A DNA stretch of 25,391 bases. Source: Ichthyosporea sp. XGB-2017a (lineage: Eukaryota; Opisthokonta; Ichthyosporea). The stretch is taken from contig PDIM01000016.1 of assembly GCA_002811675.1 (NCBI GenBank), positions 193,376-218,766 of the forward strand, in the 5' to 3' direction. This document shows, one piece after another, positions 8,446 through 19,000 of this stretch. The notes under the pieces are model-generated. The model did not search any database and had not been told where the DNA came from. It saw only the letters and a list, made by a program, of their open reading frames with translations. A program made the translations under genes and the position numbers. Numbering within the stretch: position 1 is the first letter of the stretch; each line of letters opens with the position of its first letter.

Positions 8446-8888
8446 GTGACTCCTCAAAAATACATAATAAATAGTGCCTTCAATGAAAAAAAAGAATGGA
8501 AAAAGAATAAAAAAAAAGAAAGGAAAAAAAGGAAACAATAATTTTCTTTTTTTTGTTTTGGTTTATAACTCGCAAAAAAAAAACACAAAAAAAAAAAAAT
8601 AAAACGAGGCCTCTCGACGAAAAAAAAAAAAAAACGAAAACCGCGTGGCTCCGCGAAAAAAACAGGTTTGTCCGGAGTTTTTTTTAAATCTCTTAGGGGA
8701 ATATTTTTTTGAGAATATTTTTAGGCATCGGAGTTTATTTATTTTTGTTGAGGGGTGTGAGGATTTAATGTTCTGCATCTGCCATGGACAATTGAGAAAC
8801 AAAAATAATCCAGATAGACGAGGGAAAAAAGGAGGAGGAGGGAGGAAGGAGTACAGCGGGTAACACAGAATTGGGAGAGAGAAGAGAG
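8289..8888. promoter_or_regulatory. Divergent intergenic region, IMPDH (minus) and small secreted protein (plus)
   Basis: About 600 bp separate two divergently transcribed genes, so promoters for both should lie here. Most of it is A-rich homopolymer sequence, including a long A run at about 8404-8426 with AAAAG repeats after it and more A runs at 8573-8640. Two GC patches interrupt it: the palindrome GAGGCCTC (8606-8613), and CGCG-TGGCTC-CGCG (8642-8655), of which CTCCG also pairs with CGGAG at 8673-8677. These could be factor sites; nothing more specific can be said. Small open frames here are low-complexity artefacts. Confidence 0.5.
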
Positions 8889-9751
8889 ATGGGAGGAAAT
8901 ACAGCTGTAAATAGTGCGATGAGTCGAAGGATGTCCATTGTAATCATGCCTTTACTGGTCTCCTCCCTCCTTTTACTTGCTTTGGCTGTTGTTCCTGTGG
9001 TTGCAGTGAGTGGCACCATGTTACAAGAGGGGATTGATAGGGAGGGGAGCAGCTCAGGTAGGGATGCGGGTGAAAGGGAAGTGGGTTCTTCAAGTTTGGA
9101 AGTAGCTCCGTCTCCAGAAGAACAGGGCAAGATGGAGGATCCCCCATCCGATATTGATTATAACACTCTCGACCAGGTTAGTTTTTTTTTTCTTTTTGTT
9201 CTTTTGCTGCTTGTTCTGCTGATCATCGCTATTAACTGAGTTCTGGTTTTTTCGTTTTGTTCCTCTCTTGATCTTCTTAATCTTCTTACCCCATTATTCT
9301 TTGCGTGTTGTATTATAGTGTGGAGACATTCGGGAATACGCGGAAATGTGGGCAGATCTTTCCCTTCCTGATAGTCAGATTCCGGGCAAGCTTAAACCAA
9401 TAACAAATAGGCCCTGCTGTAAGAAGAAAAAGGCTTATTGTTGGCATTAATTATTAATCAAATCTATTAACATTGTACTTTATTGTCTTTTGCGCAAAAC
9501 TTAAATCAATAGTAGTGGGGTTTGACGTCCTAGGGAGCCCAGAATACAAGAAATGTCGTGCGTTGCTACGAATCTGTATGCAAGGGGCTCATGGCGAGGT
9601 CCGTTCAGTGCGTGATCAAATAGAAGACCAAGAAAATAAAGCAGAAGAGAGGGGGCAAGAAGGGGATGAAGATGAAGAGGGAATAAGATACTCCAAATGC
9701 AATAAGGCGTTCATTGGGTGTTTGCTCCACAAGGAGGACAAAAAACTTTGA
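8889..9751 (+). CDS. Small secreted six-cysteine protein, three exons, unknown family
   Basis: Proposed exons 8889-9176, 9319-9418 and 9513-9751 give 208 residues. The N-terminus has a signal peptide or signal anchor (MSRRMSIVIMPLL, then VSSLLLLALAVVPVVAVSG); ATG 8919 is an alternative start just before it. An acidic Ser/Gly/Glu linker follows. Exons 2 and 3 carry six cysteines (QCGDI, RPCL, KKCRALLRIC, SKCNKAFIGCL), an even set that supports joining these exons. A charged Glu/Asp/Lys stretch (DQIEDQENKAEERGQEGDED) separates the last two cysteines from the rest. The tail faintly recalls the C-terminal Cys helix of secreted phospholipases A2, but no CCxxHDxC active site is present, so no function is assigned. 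Reading past 9418 without splicing gives an alternative end, RPCCKKKKAYCWH, stopping at 9450. That a gene exists is likely; the exact exon structure is less sure. Confidence 0.6.
9177..9318 (+). other. Intron 1 of the six-cysteine protein gene
   Basis: Donor GTTAGT, T-rich body, acceptor ATTATAG, 142 bp, phase 0. The same GTTAGT donor is used in the Eaf7-like gene. Reading through instead would append a run of hydrophobic residues from T-rich DNA and then stop. Confidence 0.75.
9419..9515 (+). other. Proposed intron 2 with tandem NAGNAG acceptor
   Basis: Donor GTAAGA at 9419, branch-like CTATTAAC around 9465, and acceptor ATAGTAG, so the intron can end at 9512 (94 bp) or 9515 (97 bp). Both keep frame and differ by one Val (CLVGFD or CLGFD). 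Retention gives a stop at 9450. Confidence 0.5.
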
Positions 9752-9876
9752 ATGGATTGATATATTGATTGAATGGTTTAGTTTGTTTTATATTAGTCTG
9801 TAAAAGTCTCTACTCCAGTCTAGTTTCCATATTCGAGATATGGTTGAGACTTGAGGTTCTTGTTCCCAGTATCATC
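9752..9876. other. 3' flank of the six-cysteine protein gene
   Basis: A short AT-rich stretch before the satellite. No AATAAA is evident, and I see no feature in it. Confidence 0.4.
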
Positions 9877-10007
9877 CATCTCTCCATCTCTCTATCTCTC
9901 TATCTCTCTATCTCTCTATCTCTCTATCTCTCTATCTCTCTATCTCTCTATCTCTCTATCTCTCTATCTCTCTATCTCTCTATCTCTCTATCTCTCTATC
10001 TCTCTAT
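9877..10007. repeat. TATCTCTC octanucleotide satellite, left part
   Basis: Head-to-tail 8-bp units, TATCTCTC, with two variant units (CATCTCTC) at the left edge, running directly into the assembly gap. Because three units make 24 bp, all forward frames stay open and read as an artefactual Ser/Leu/Ile/Tyr repeat. It is not coding. Confidence 0.97.
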
Positions 10008-11005
10008 NNNNNNNNNNNNNNNNNNNNNNNNNNNNNNNNNNNNNNNNNNNNNNNNNNNNNNNNNNNNNNNNNNNNNNNNNNNNNNNNNNNNNNNNNNNNN
10101 NNNNNNNNNNNNNNNNNNNNNNNNNNNNNNNNNNNNNNNNNNNNNNNNNNNNNNNNNNNNNNNNNNNNNNNNNNNNNNNNNNNNNNNNNNNNNNNNNNNN
10201 NNNNNNNNNNNNNNNNNNNNNNNNNNNNNNNNNNNNNNNNNNNNNNNNNNNNNNNNNNNNNNNNNNNNNNNNNNNNNNNNNNNNNNNNNNNNNNNNNNNN
10301 NNNNNNNNNNNNNNNNNNNNNNNNNNNNNNNNNNNNNNNNNNNNNNNNNNNNNNNNNNNNNNNNNNNNNNNNNNNNNNNNNNNNNNNNNNNNNNNNNNNN
10401 NNNNNNNNNNNNNNNNNNNNNNNNNNNNNNNNNNNNNNNNNNNNNNNNNNNNNNNNNNNNNNNNNNNNNNNNNNNNNNNNNNNNNNNNNNNNNNNNNNNN
10501 NNNNNNNNNNNNNNNNNNNNNNNNNNNNNNNNNNNNNNNNNNNNNNNNNNNNNNNNNNNNNNNNNNNNNNNNNNNNNNNNNNNNNNNNNNNNNNNNNNNN
10601 NNNNNNNNNNNNNNNNNNNNNNNNNNNNNNNNNNNNNNNNNNNNNNNNNNNNNNNNNNNNNNNNNNNNNNNNNNNNNNNNNNNNNNNNNNNNNNNNNNNN
10701 NNNNNNNNNNNNNNNNNNNNNNNNNNNNNNNNNNNNNNNNNNNNNNNNNNNNNNNNNNNNNNNNNNNNNNNNNNNNNNNNNNNNNNNNNNNNNNNNNNNN
10801 NNNNNNNNNNNNNNNNNNNNNNNNNNNNNNNNNNNNNNNNNNNNNNNNNNNNNNNNNNNNNNNNNNNNNNNNNNNNNNNNNNNNNNNNNNNNNNNNNNNN
10901 NNNNNNNNNNNNNNNNNNNNNNNNNNNNNNNNNNNNNNNNNNNNNNNNNNNNNNNNNNNNNNNNNNNNNNNNNNNNNNNNNNNNNNNNNNNNNNNNNNNN
11001 NNNNN
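10008..11005. other. Assembly gap (998 N)
   Basis: A run of undetermined bases flanked on both sides by the same 8-bp satellite. The gap most likely hides more satellite. The flanks are out of phase for a gap of exactly 998 bases (998 leaves 6 modulo 8, while the flanks need 5), so its size is probably an estimate. Confidence 0.98.
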
Positions 11006-11027
11006 TATCTCTCTATCTCTCTATCTC
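11006..11027. repeat. TATCTCTC octanucleotide satellite, right part
   Basis: A little under three units of the same octamer in the same orientation, ending abruptly at an A run, which is also where the direct repeat shared with the right end of the window begins. Confidence 0.95.
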
Positions 11028-11158
11028 AAAAAAAAAAAAGAAAGAACGAGACGAGGCAGATAGAAAAAAAGAAAAAAAAAACTTTTTGAATTTTTCATTC
11101 GTTTCAAGTTTTCAAATTTCGTTTTTTTTTTGTTCTCTTTTCTTATTTCGCTTTACAT
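11028..11158. repeat. Long direct repeat, copy 1
   Basis: This 131-bp segment recurs at 25257-25391 in the same orientation. Apart from two A-homopolymer lengths (12 against 17, and 10 against 9) every base agrees, 109 positions in all. It begins with the A run, contains GAACGAGACGAGGCAGATAG and ends CTTTACAT. Copy 1 continues into the upstream region of the Eaf7-like gene. Confidence 0.95.
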
Positions 11159-11314
11159 TTTGATTTGGTTTTTTTTTACAATCCACTTTATTTTATTTAT
11201 TAACATTTGGCTTTTGATTAAAGAAGAGGGGGAGAGGGAAAGAGAAAAGAAAATCTTACTTAAAAAGGGAAATCTACACGTAGGCAAAGAGAAATTGCCT
11301 TTGAATATGGTTGG
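11159..11314 (+). promoter_or_regulatory. Upstream region of the Eaf7-like gene
   Basis: T-rich, then purine-rich (GAAGAGGGGGAGAGGGAAAG at 11223-11242) sequence before the ATG at 11315. No defined promoter element is recognised. Confidence 0.35.
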
Positions 11315-12884
11315 ATGATTATGTCGATTGCCTCTTCATTGATTGACGGAACGCGTATTAATTCCAACGCTGAGTCTTCCTCTTTATGCCCTCGCACAGC
11401 AGCCACTTCCACAGTGGCTGTTTTCGATGGACCTTTTCTATCAAAGGAACATCCTCAGAACGCTTTGAGTTATAAATCATTGTCTTCCTGCTCGTTGAAT
11501 TCCACTTCTCTTTCCTGCAACTCTTCGGTGACTTCTTTAGTGCCCCTGAGTGGAACCACTACTCCAAACAGCGAATCACAATCTTCATTGAGCTCCCTAC
11601 GAACCAAGACTAGTCCAGCTCTTAGTGGTAGTGATAATTTAAATCCTCAGTCACGATCAATTTCACCAACCTCAACACATATTCGCACTCTTTGTACTGA
11701 CCGCGACAATATCCGATACCGTGATCTCGAACAACAGCAGCAGCATATGTCTTTGCATTCAACTCAAATCAATTCACCAGAGCACACTACTATTAAAAAG
11801 TTTATACAGTCAGACACTAGGGAGGCGAATCTGTCAATGAACTCCATACATCTTGCTATTCCGTCGGGCTCGGTTGCTCGTCACGATGCCAAAAGCGTTC
11901 CGGAGATTCCTTTGGACGCCGAAATTTTGTTTTTGGACCTTTTGGCAAAGTTTCCTCCAAAAGGGCTACACAAAAATGCCCTTATGTTTTGCATTTTGGA
12001 TAGCGTTCGAAATAATCCGGACTTGAATGAGTATATAGATTCAAAGTATGCGTGGGGATACTTGGGTGATTTGTACCATTTGGAAGAACTGGTTAGTGCT
12101 CTAGTCTGTGCGATTGGGTTTAGGGATCCTCTGGAAAAACACCTTGCTTATATCGTTTGTTTTCTTTTTTTTTGCCTTTTAGGACAAGAAAAGGGGCGGC
12201 GAAGTGCCCGAAGTTACCGATTTTTCTCTCCCAGAAGATATTATGGGCTTTAGGTCGGAAACTGAAATGGATAGAGTGAAAAAGACGCTCGACGAGGCGA
12301 AGGGAGCGTGCTTGGTATGCAATAATGACAAAGAAAATGAAGAAATCAATATTCTGGATGATATGGACCCTGAACCCGAAAGCAAAGAGAACGAAATGTC
12401 AAAGTCAGTGTTAGGAAACTATAATGTAAGAGATGTAGATAACTCAATGGAGAGCATTGTAACCGGCACGGAAAAGTCAGACTGTACTCCACTTGGCGAA
12501 ATTGAAAAGAAACGGGGGCGGGGAAGAGGTAGTAGCATAAAAAAATTAAAAGCTGAACAAGTTAAAAAGCGCAAATACACGAAGAAAAGCCAGTCGACTA
12601 CTCCTGCCTCCACTGCTGTTCCACCTGCTAAAAGGGGACCTGGTCGAAGACCTGCCAATGGCTGCAGTGGCACTAGCTTTACCGCGAACCCTCTCATGGC
12701 CGCTAGCTCAAACTCAATGACAACCGCGACTCCTTTGGGGGGGTCAACGCTATTCAATGTAGCCGCAACTGAAGACCCTGCTCCTTCACCTTGCACACCT
12801 GATTTTGTGAAAGGAATATCTCGCAGATCCTCAAGGCCAACCAGGTCGGCTTTGAGGCAGTCGGCCACTTCAAAGAAACAGTGA
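11315..12884 (+). CDS. EAF7: Eaf7/MRGBP-like NuA4 histone acetyltransferase subunit, two exons
   Basis: Eaf7/MRGBP (CT20 family) is an accessory subunit of the NuA4/TIP60 acetyltransferase and binds the MRG protein Eaf3/MRG15 in the nucleus. Exons 11315-12091 and 12183-12884 give 492 residues. The conserved domain is at about 196-285: PEIPLDAEILFLDLLAKF, then PKGLHKNALMFCILDSVRNN, WGYLGDLYHLEELDKK and the signature end VTDFSLPEDIMGF. The intron falls inside the domain, and splicing joins HLEEL to DKKRGGEVPEVTDFSLPE as the family requires. Before it lie about 195 Ser/Thr-rich, disordered residues, including QQQQ. After it comes a basic tail with a KRGRGRGSS stretch and an AT-hook-like KRGPGRRP that may contact DNA. 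The start could also be ATG 11321. Family assignment rests on the domain pattern alone. Confidence 0.8.
12092..12182 (+). other. Intron of the Eaf7-like gene
   Basis: Donor GTTAGT, acceptor after a T tract ending CCTTTTAG, 91 bp, phase 0. Removing it restores the conserved Eaf7 domain. Confidence 0.9.
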
Positions 12885-12934
12885 CATATCTCCTATGTCT
12901 GTAAGAAACAAAGGAAGTGCGCCTATTTTATAAT

Positions 12935-12986
12935 TTTATTTTATTATTTGCTTCGAATGTTTCATTTGTTTTTGTATTATAATAAA
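12935..12986. terminator. Paired polyadenylation signals of convergent genes
   Basis: AATAAA on plus at 12981-12986 is about 97 bp after the Eaf7-like stop. TTTATT at 12935-12940 (AATAAA on minus) is about 95 bp after the dynein stop. Each signal lies inside the predicted 3' untranslated region of the other gene, so the two transcripts should overlap tail to tail. Confidence 0.5.
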
Positions 12987-13034
12987 AATTATGAAGAAAA
13001 CCTGTATGTTACTGTGCTTCCCATATTTTAGAGT

Positions 13035-16000
13035 TTAATCGTCAAGCTGACATAAAACAGCTACCCCTCGGTTGATCCAATGAGAGCTCGGCTGGTCTGA
13101 AGGCAAAGATATTGGCAAAACATAATTGGTAGAGTGACCTGTAGTCGAAAGCGTTCCTCTACGTGCGCTTGTTTTGTAGATAGGGCAGAGGTAGGCATTT
13201 CCAGTTACTATTTCATCTTTTATGGCTGGCTTGAACCAAATAATAGGGACCACGTCAAAGAGAACTTTTTTGAACGATTCTGCTAGCACTTGAGTGTCTC
13301 TGTTCCATCTTGCTCCCTCGAGGAAGAGCCCTTTACAATAAATTCCATCTTCAGGCTTCCCTCCCATGTTTTCATCTTTATCCATGACCTCAAAACTAAA
13401 GGCCAACTTGTCAATGGCAATGGCGTATTTTCGAGCATAATTTTGTAGCGCCCCAGTTAAGAAAGACTGGGTGAAAAAGAATCCCGATATCCAAAATTCC
13501 TCCGGTGTACCATTTTCGTACCACATTTGAAGCATAGATAAGCGTTTAAGCAGATCCAAAATGTAGCTACCTAGCGGCTTCAAACTTGGAAATGACTTTC
13601 CTTCCCACATCGAGGGAATTTTGCCAACCATCATACCATTAAATACGCCTTCAAGCTCACTCGACATAACAACGAGACCTTTTATAGCTTTTTTGATGTT
13701 AATGAGACTAGCGCGAACGACAGATGTAAGTCTGTTAAAACGAATACACTCTTGAGCTAATACGGTATTCATTGATTCCGTGTAGATTACAGGGAACTTT
13801 TCTCTAACTGCATCCAAATCAAAATCAGGGGGTAACTTACTTAGTATATCCTCTGCAAGTTCCGAAACCATGTCTTGAGAAGATTGCCCTCCACCGGAGC
13901 TCTGACGTGGGAGTGTAGTTAAAACTCCTTCAAACAACTGGGAAGTTTCTGCCTGATTTTTAGATATGTCGGCGTTTTCATGCATGCCAAAAACCTCGGG
14001 ATATGCATTAAGCGGCAAACTCTTAATATATTCGAGATAATCCTGATAAGAGCCCTTGGGAGGAGCAAAATAAGTACCACTTGCTGAGAACTTGTAATCA
14101 TCACTTGAAACTGTATCTTCTGCGTAGTAAATTCCAAGTAAACTCATTAAACAGCGTCTATCCCATTCATCAGTTACTCTTCCTCCGTAGTTGCATTGAC
14201 CGGTGAGATATGAGAGGGCGTCAAATGGGATTTCCTCGTACTCATTTAGAAACATTTGAAGCTGTTGCATACTTATCTTGAGATCTGAGTCATTGAATTC
14301 ATATGGAATGTTCCACCCGAGAGGGCCAAACTTTCTACGCTCTTGAACGACCCCATGAAAGAAGCATAACCCAAATAACAATTTTTCCCACTGTACTGAT
14401 TTGGCACATGCTCCAAAAAATTCAGGATCACTGATTGGATCAGAAGTGTACGAACGATAGATATTGCTCCGTAACCCCTTTGGCGGCTCATTAGTCATTT
14501 TAACACCATTTTGAAGAACTGTAACTGGGAAATTGGCCGATGGGTAGCTTGTTAGCCACAGACGAAAGTCGTTATGGGTACTGTCAGGAACCATCCATTC
14601 TTCACATATCTTTTCGAGAGTAGAAAGCCAGCTTGTGGCTAGATGGCAATTTTGTAAAACAACCCACGTTCCTAGTTTCAAAGCCTGTTTGATCATGTTA
14701 GCAGCAATAGGTCCTTGCCCTTGTCCAAGGGAAATGCTTTGACATTTTTGGCCTCCCATTCCATTTTCATCTGCAAATCGCAGTAGTCCTTCCATAGGAT
14801 CTGCACCAGGAGATAGAACAAAAATCAAAGGGGTGCAGTTATTAGAATCCGCGTAACTGCTTCCTAAATCAAACTGGGGTGGCTCAATAAACCTTTTTCC
14901 GATTGTACTAACAATGAAATTTTGCACTCCAGGCACGCATTTATCGGGACGAAGGGTTCGCAAAACCACCAATTTTTGCATCAAAGATAGAGATGAGGCC
15001 CAGTTACCAGGCAAGTCTTTCTTATCAGGGTCTTGCGAGTCATAAATTTCTTTCCATGAGTCAATATTTTTAGCAAAGTCCTCATAAAATCCGTTGAAAG
15101 CATCTAATTTTGATACTCTAACTATCTCTGACCAAGACTTATCTGATAACCACTCGGGGGCAGGATTTGGAACATTATTTTCCAGCGCAATACCCCCGCT
15201 CAATAAGAATATATATTCTTCATCAATAATCTCTTTCTTAATCTTCATAAGAGCAATGCACAGAATAAAGGAGAAGAGTAGCTTGTCTTTCTCAAAGAGA
15301 GATCTACATACGTTGCAGTAAATACTGTATGTGAAGTAGTCATTCAGTATTCCAATTCTTTGATCCAAATCATCATTTGGCTCACTGTTAGCAATTGATT
15401 GAATGTACAAGTTAATAAACCATGTCAAAGAGTACTGATACATTGGGTCAATGTTTGCCAATTCGGAAATGCAGAAGAACAAAGTGGCTGAATGAATAGC
15501 TACAGGCTTATATCCATTTCGGGTCTCATCAATCTTGATTTCGGTTTTATCAGCAATTTCTTGCTTTTCAGAAATTTCTTTAGCAAGCTTCTTTGACTCC
15601 GACAAGACAGAAATAGCAGTTTCATCTTCAAGAATATTTCCAGATGAAGAAGAAAGTACCTCTAAAATCTTATCTTCAAGCTCTTTGAGCTGCTTCTTGT
15701 TGCTTGCGCTTTCCACAATAAGTTGATTTTTTTCTTCTTCTAGCTCGGGTTTTTCTTTTGCTGCAACTATTCCCAGTAATTGATCTTCAAGACCTTCCTG
15801 CGTAATCATAAAATTTAAAACGCTAACTTTTGTTGATAATTCTGGCAAATAGTGAGGATTTCGAAGTTTGGTTGTAATATAGAACCTAAAGTCTTTAGCG
15901 TACTCAATCACATTGTCTCCGAGTTTGATCATTTGAACACCCCCTTGTAGAAACACCTGCTTCAACAAAAGTGGCTCAAGGACAGCATCGAGTTCTTCAC

Positions 16001-19000
16001 CAACATTTTCCATCAACACTGGATGCCCAAATTGAATGCTATTCTCTAGTGTTCTAATATAATCACTATCAGTGAGCTTAATCACGACCAACTTGTTATC
16101 TTTTTCCATGTTTTTTACCCACTTATTTGCCTGCCCCTGTGGGTCAATCATTAGGGGCCATCGCCGAGCATTATCAACCATGATACCATTGTCAATAGAA
16201 AAGTTATCCGTTGGTAGGCCGGCTAAATTCCACGCACGGATTTTAATGGGCTCACCCAACGTCTTAATTACCGAAAAGTCATCCGATAATGGGATGGCTT
16301 TCTCTTTGGCAATGTCTGACCAATTTGTAATTGCATCATTGCGAAAGGCTGAAGTAAAAGGCCCTAAATATGCAACAACTCCAGAAGAGAGCAAGACGTC
16401 TCCTGTCAAATTGATGTACCTACCAGCAAGAACTTCTGCAACACTAGACCATCTGGTTTTTTCACCTCCTAGTCCACCAATCAGTTGCTCAGCTCTTTGG
16501 AGCTTCTGTGAGCAAAGCTCTACTTCTGCTTCCAATTTGTCTTTCTTATCTGTCATTTCTTTGAACTTTGCATTAAGCTGATCAAGTTTGTCCTGCAAGT
16601 CTTTCAGCACAGCTCGTTTTTCGTTCAAAATCACCATAACTGCTGCCAATTCTTCTTCGGCAAGGGCTAGTTTTTCTTTCTTAGGCGCTACAACTTTGAC
16701 AACATTATCATAGGTATCCATTGCTCGTACCCATTTACACAAACCTTCTGCTGCAGAAGATGCGGCTTTAATTAAATTAGGATCAAATTCCGGATTTGTG
16801 ATATATTTTTCACGAATGACCTTCATAAACTTTGGGTTGATGTTGTCCTTGTCATATTGCTTCAGATTTTCAAGAAACTTTGAGTCTCCTAAAAGCTTCT
16901 GTGAGACCGACCAATAATCTTCAACCATTTTTCCACTTCCAGAAGGGTCAGGTTTTCGCTCGGGTTTTAAGCCCTTGAGAATACACACAGCTTCCATAAC
17001 CATTTTGACGGGACCAGGTGGGTTTTTCATCGATTTGACAATTGTGATATCGTTCGGCTTCAAAGTATTCAGCGCACCAATGGCTTCGTTTAGAGCTGGG
17101 ATGGCTAAGGCCAAATCTGCTTCACATTCTGTTTTAATGGCCGTTGCTGCGTCTGCTTTTTCATTGGCAACAGCCTCGTCTTCCGCAACAAGTTTGGCTT
17201 TGGCATCTACTTCAGCAGTTTCAATTTCAACTTGCTTCATTATTTCAACGGTTTCTGCTGAGGTCTTAATGAGCTCTGGCTGGAGAGCTTCAAGCTCCGT
17301 TTGCATGATAGAAACCTGTCCTGCTGCAAAATCGAGCTTTTCTAAACCAACCACGTACCTATTTCTCATAGTCTCAACTTCTTCGCGCTTGGCTCCCAAG
17401 AGACTTTTAAATGCCTTAATCAATTCCAAGTATGATGTCGGTGTCACATAGTTTCTTCTCATTAATGTGTTATAGAACTTTTCTGACAATTCCCGAACAT
17501 ATTCATGAAAGTGCTTGCACATAAAAATACAGTTTTTGCGAATTTCATCTGTCATCTCGACGTCCGCAAGACTTCGTGTGGCAACTAATTCAAGAGCATC
17601 TTCAGGCCAGGCCTGGAACCAATCAATAGTGCAACAATTAATAAGAGACGGATACATACGCAACCTTGTCCTAAATGCATCTCCGATTGGCGAAAAGCAC
17701 AAAACAATATGCATATTGTTTCTGCATCTTTCTATGAAGTATGTATACATGGCTGCGGGTGTGTTGTCCATTTTAAGAGACTTTTCTTTTACCACTGATC
17801 TCATTTTCTCAATTATTTCCGCCTTTTCATCTACAGGGTAAATGTTGGGTACTTCACCAGCATTTAACAACATGTTAATATCTTCTAAATAACTTTCATC
17901 CTTGATTTGGGTGTCACTAAACAGAAATACAGTTGGTTTTCCTTCAAATCCAGCTTTTCTTAACACCTTTTTGATATCATCCAACCATTCAACCCTTGTG
18001 TAGTTTTTGGAAAGTTCTATTGAAAAAAGTTCATAATCGGACATAAAAGCTGCTACCCTGGTTAAGCTTTGTCTTCCACTACCTCCAACTCCTACCAATA
18101 AAGCATGCCCATTTGGTTGTTTTAAAATTCGGCTAATGCGAGACACATGTTCAATCGCAAATCGAAACATAACAAGTGACATCGGTGCTTTACTCATCTG
18201 GTTGTAGTCTTCCAGATATGTGTTGATGGTGTTTGCGAGGCCTTCGATGTCCAAGACTTCGTCGTATATTCTCGGTTCAGCGTCAGGAACTTGATAGTCA
18301 CCAAACAAAAGGAGACGCAAATTCTCGTCATTGAGTTCTTCTTTTTGCTCTTCATCTTTGAGATGGGCAAACGTTTGGTCGAACTTAACATTAAAGTTTG
18401 TACCTACTTGTTCTTTTATGAAATCAAAGAACCAATTTTGATCCGTTTTATCAACTAGACGATCATAAAATACTCTGTACACTTCGTGAACCCAAAGGCG
18501 AATAAGCTTATCTCCGTTGTCAAGCTGAGATGGAGGTACCAAAAGAACCCCGTTAATTACTCTTGCAAAATCTCGCAAGTTAAAAACATAATGTGATTTT
18601 GAAGGTGTCGGGAGAAGCTGAAGCATTGCCTCTCTATAAACATTCACTGTCGCATTTATAAGAGGCTTACAGAACTTAAGAAGCATAGGCTCATACCCTT
18701 TGGTAAAGTGATAATTGACAATTGTTCCAAAAATGCGTGACATAGTCGCAGGGTCAAAGGCATCGATCCCCATAATGTTAAAATGTCTTGTAAAACGGGC
18801 CGTAATCGTGTTGCGGCCACCACCTGGAGGTCCCATTGCACCTAGAAGCTGGACATCGACAATTTCCTGCTTCGATGTATCTTTCCTATCGTACCAATTT
18901 CCATGATCCAGATATTGACGCAAAAGCTCGATGGGTGGCTGGGCGCCGTAAGTTTCTTTCTGTGGCATATTCATGTCATCAACAAACACGACACACTTCT

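Noticed and set aside
9769-11163. Long Ser/Leu/Ile/Tyr open reading frames across the satellite and gap
   Set aside because: They are made only of TATCTCTC units and N bases, with no start context and no non-repeat domain.
16975-17451. Plus-strand open frames antisense to the dynein stalk and AAA regions
   Set aside because: They are shadows of the very long coding frame on minus, with no features of their own.
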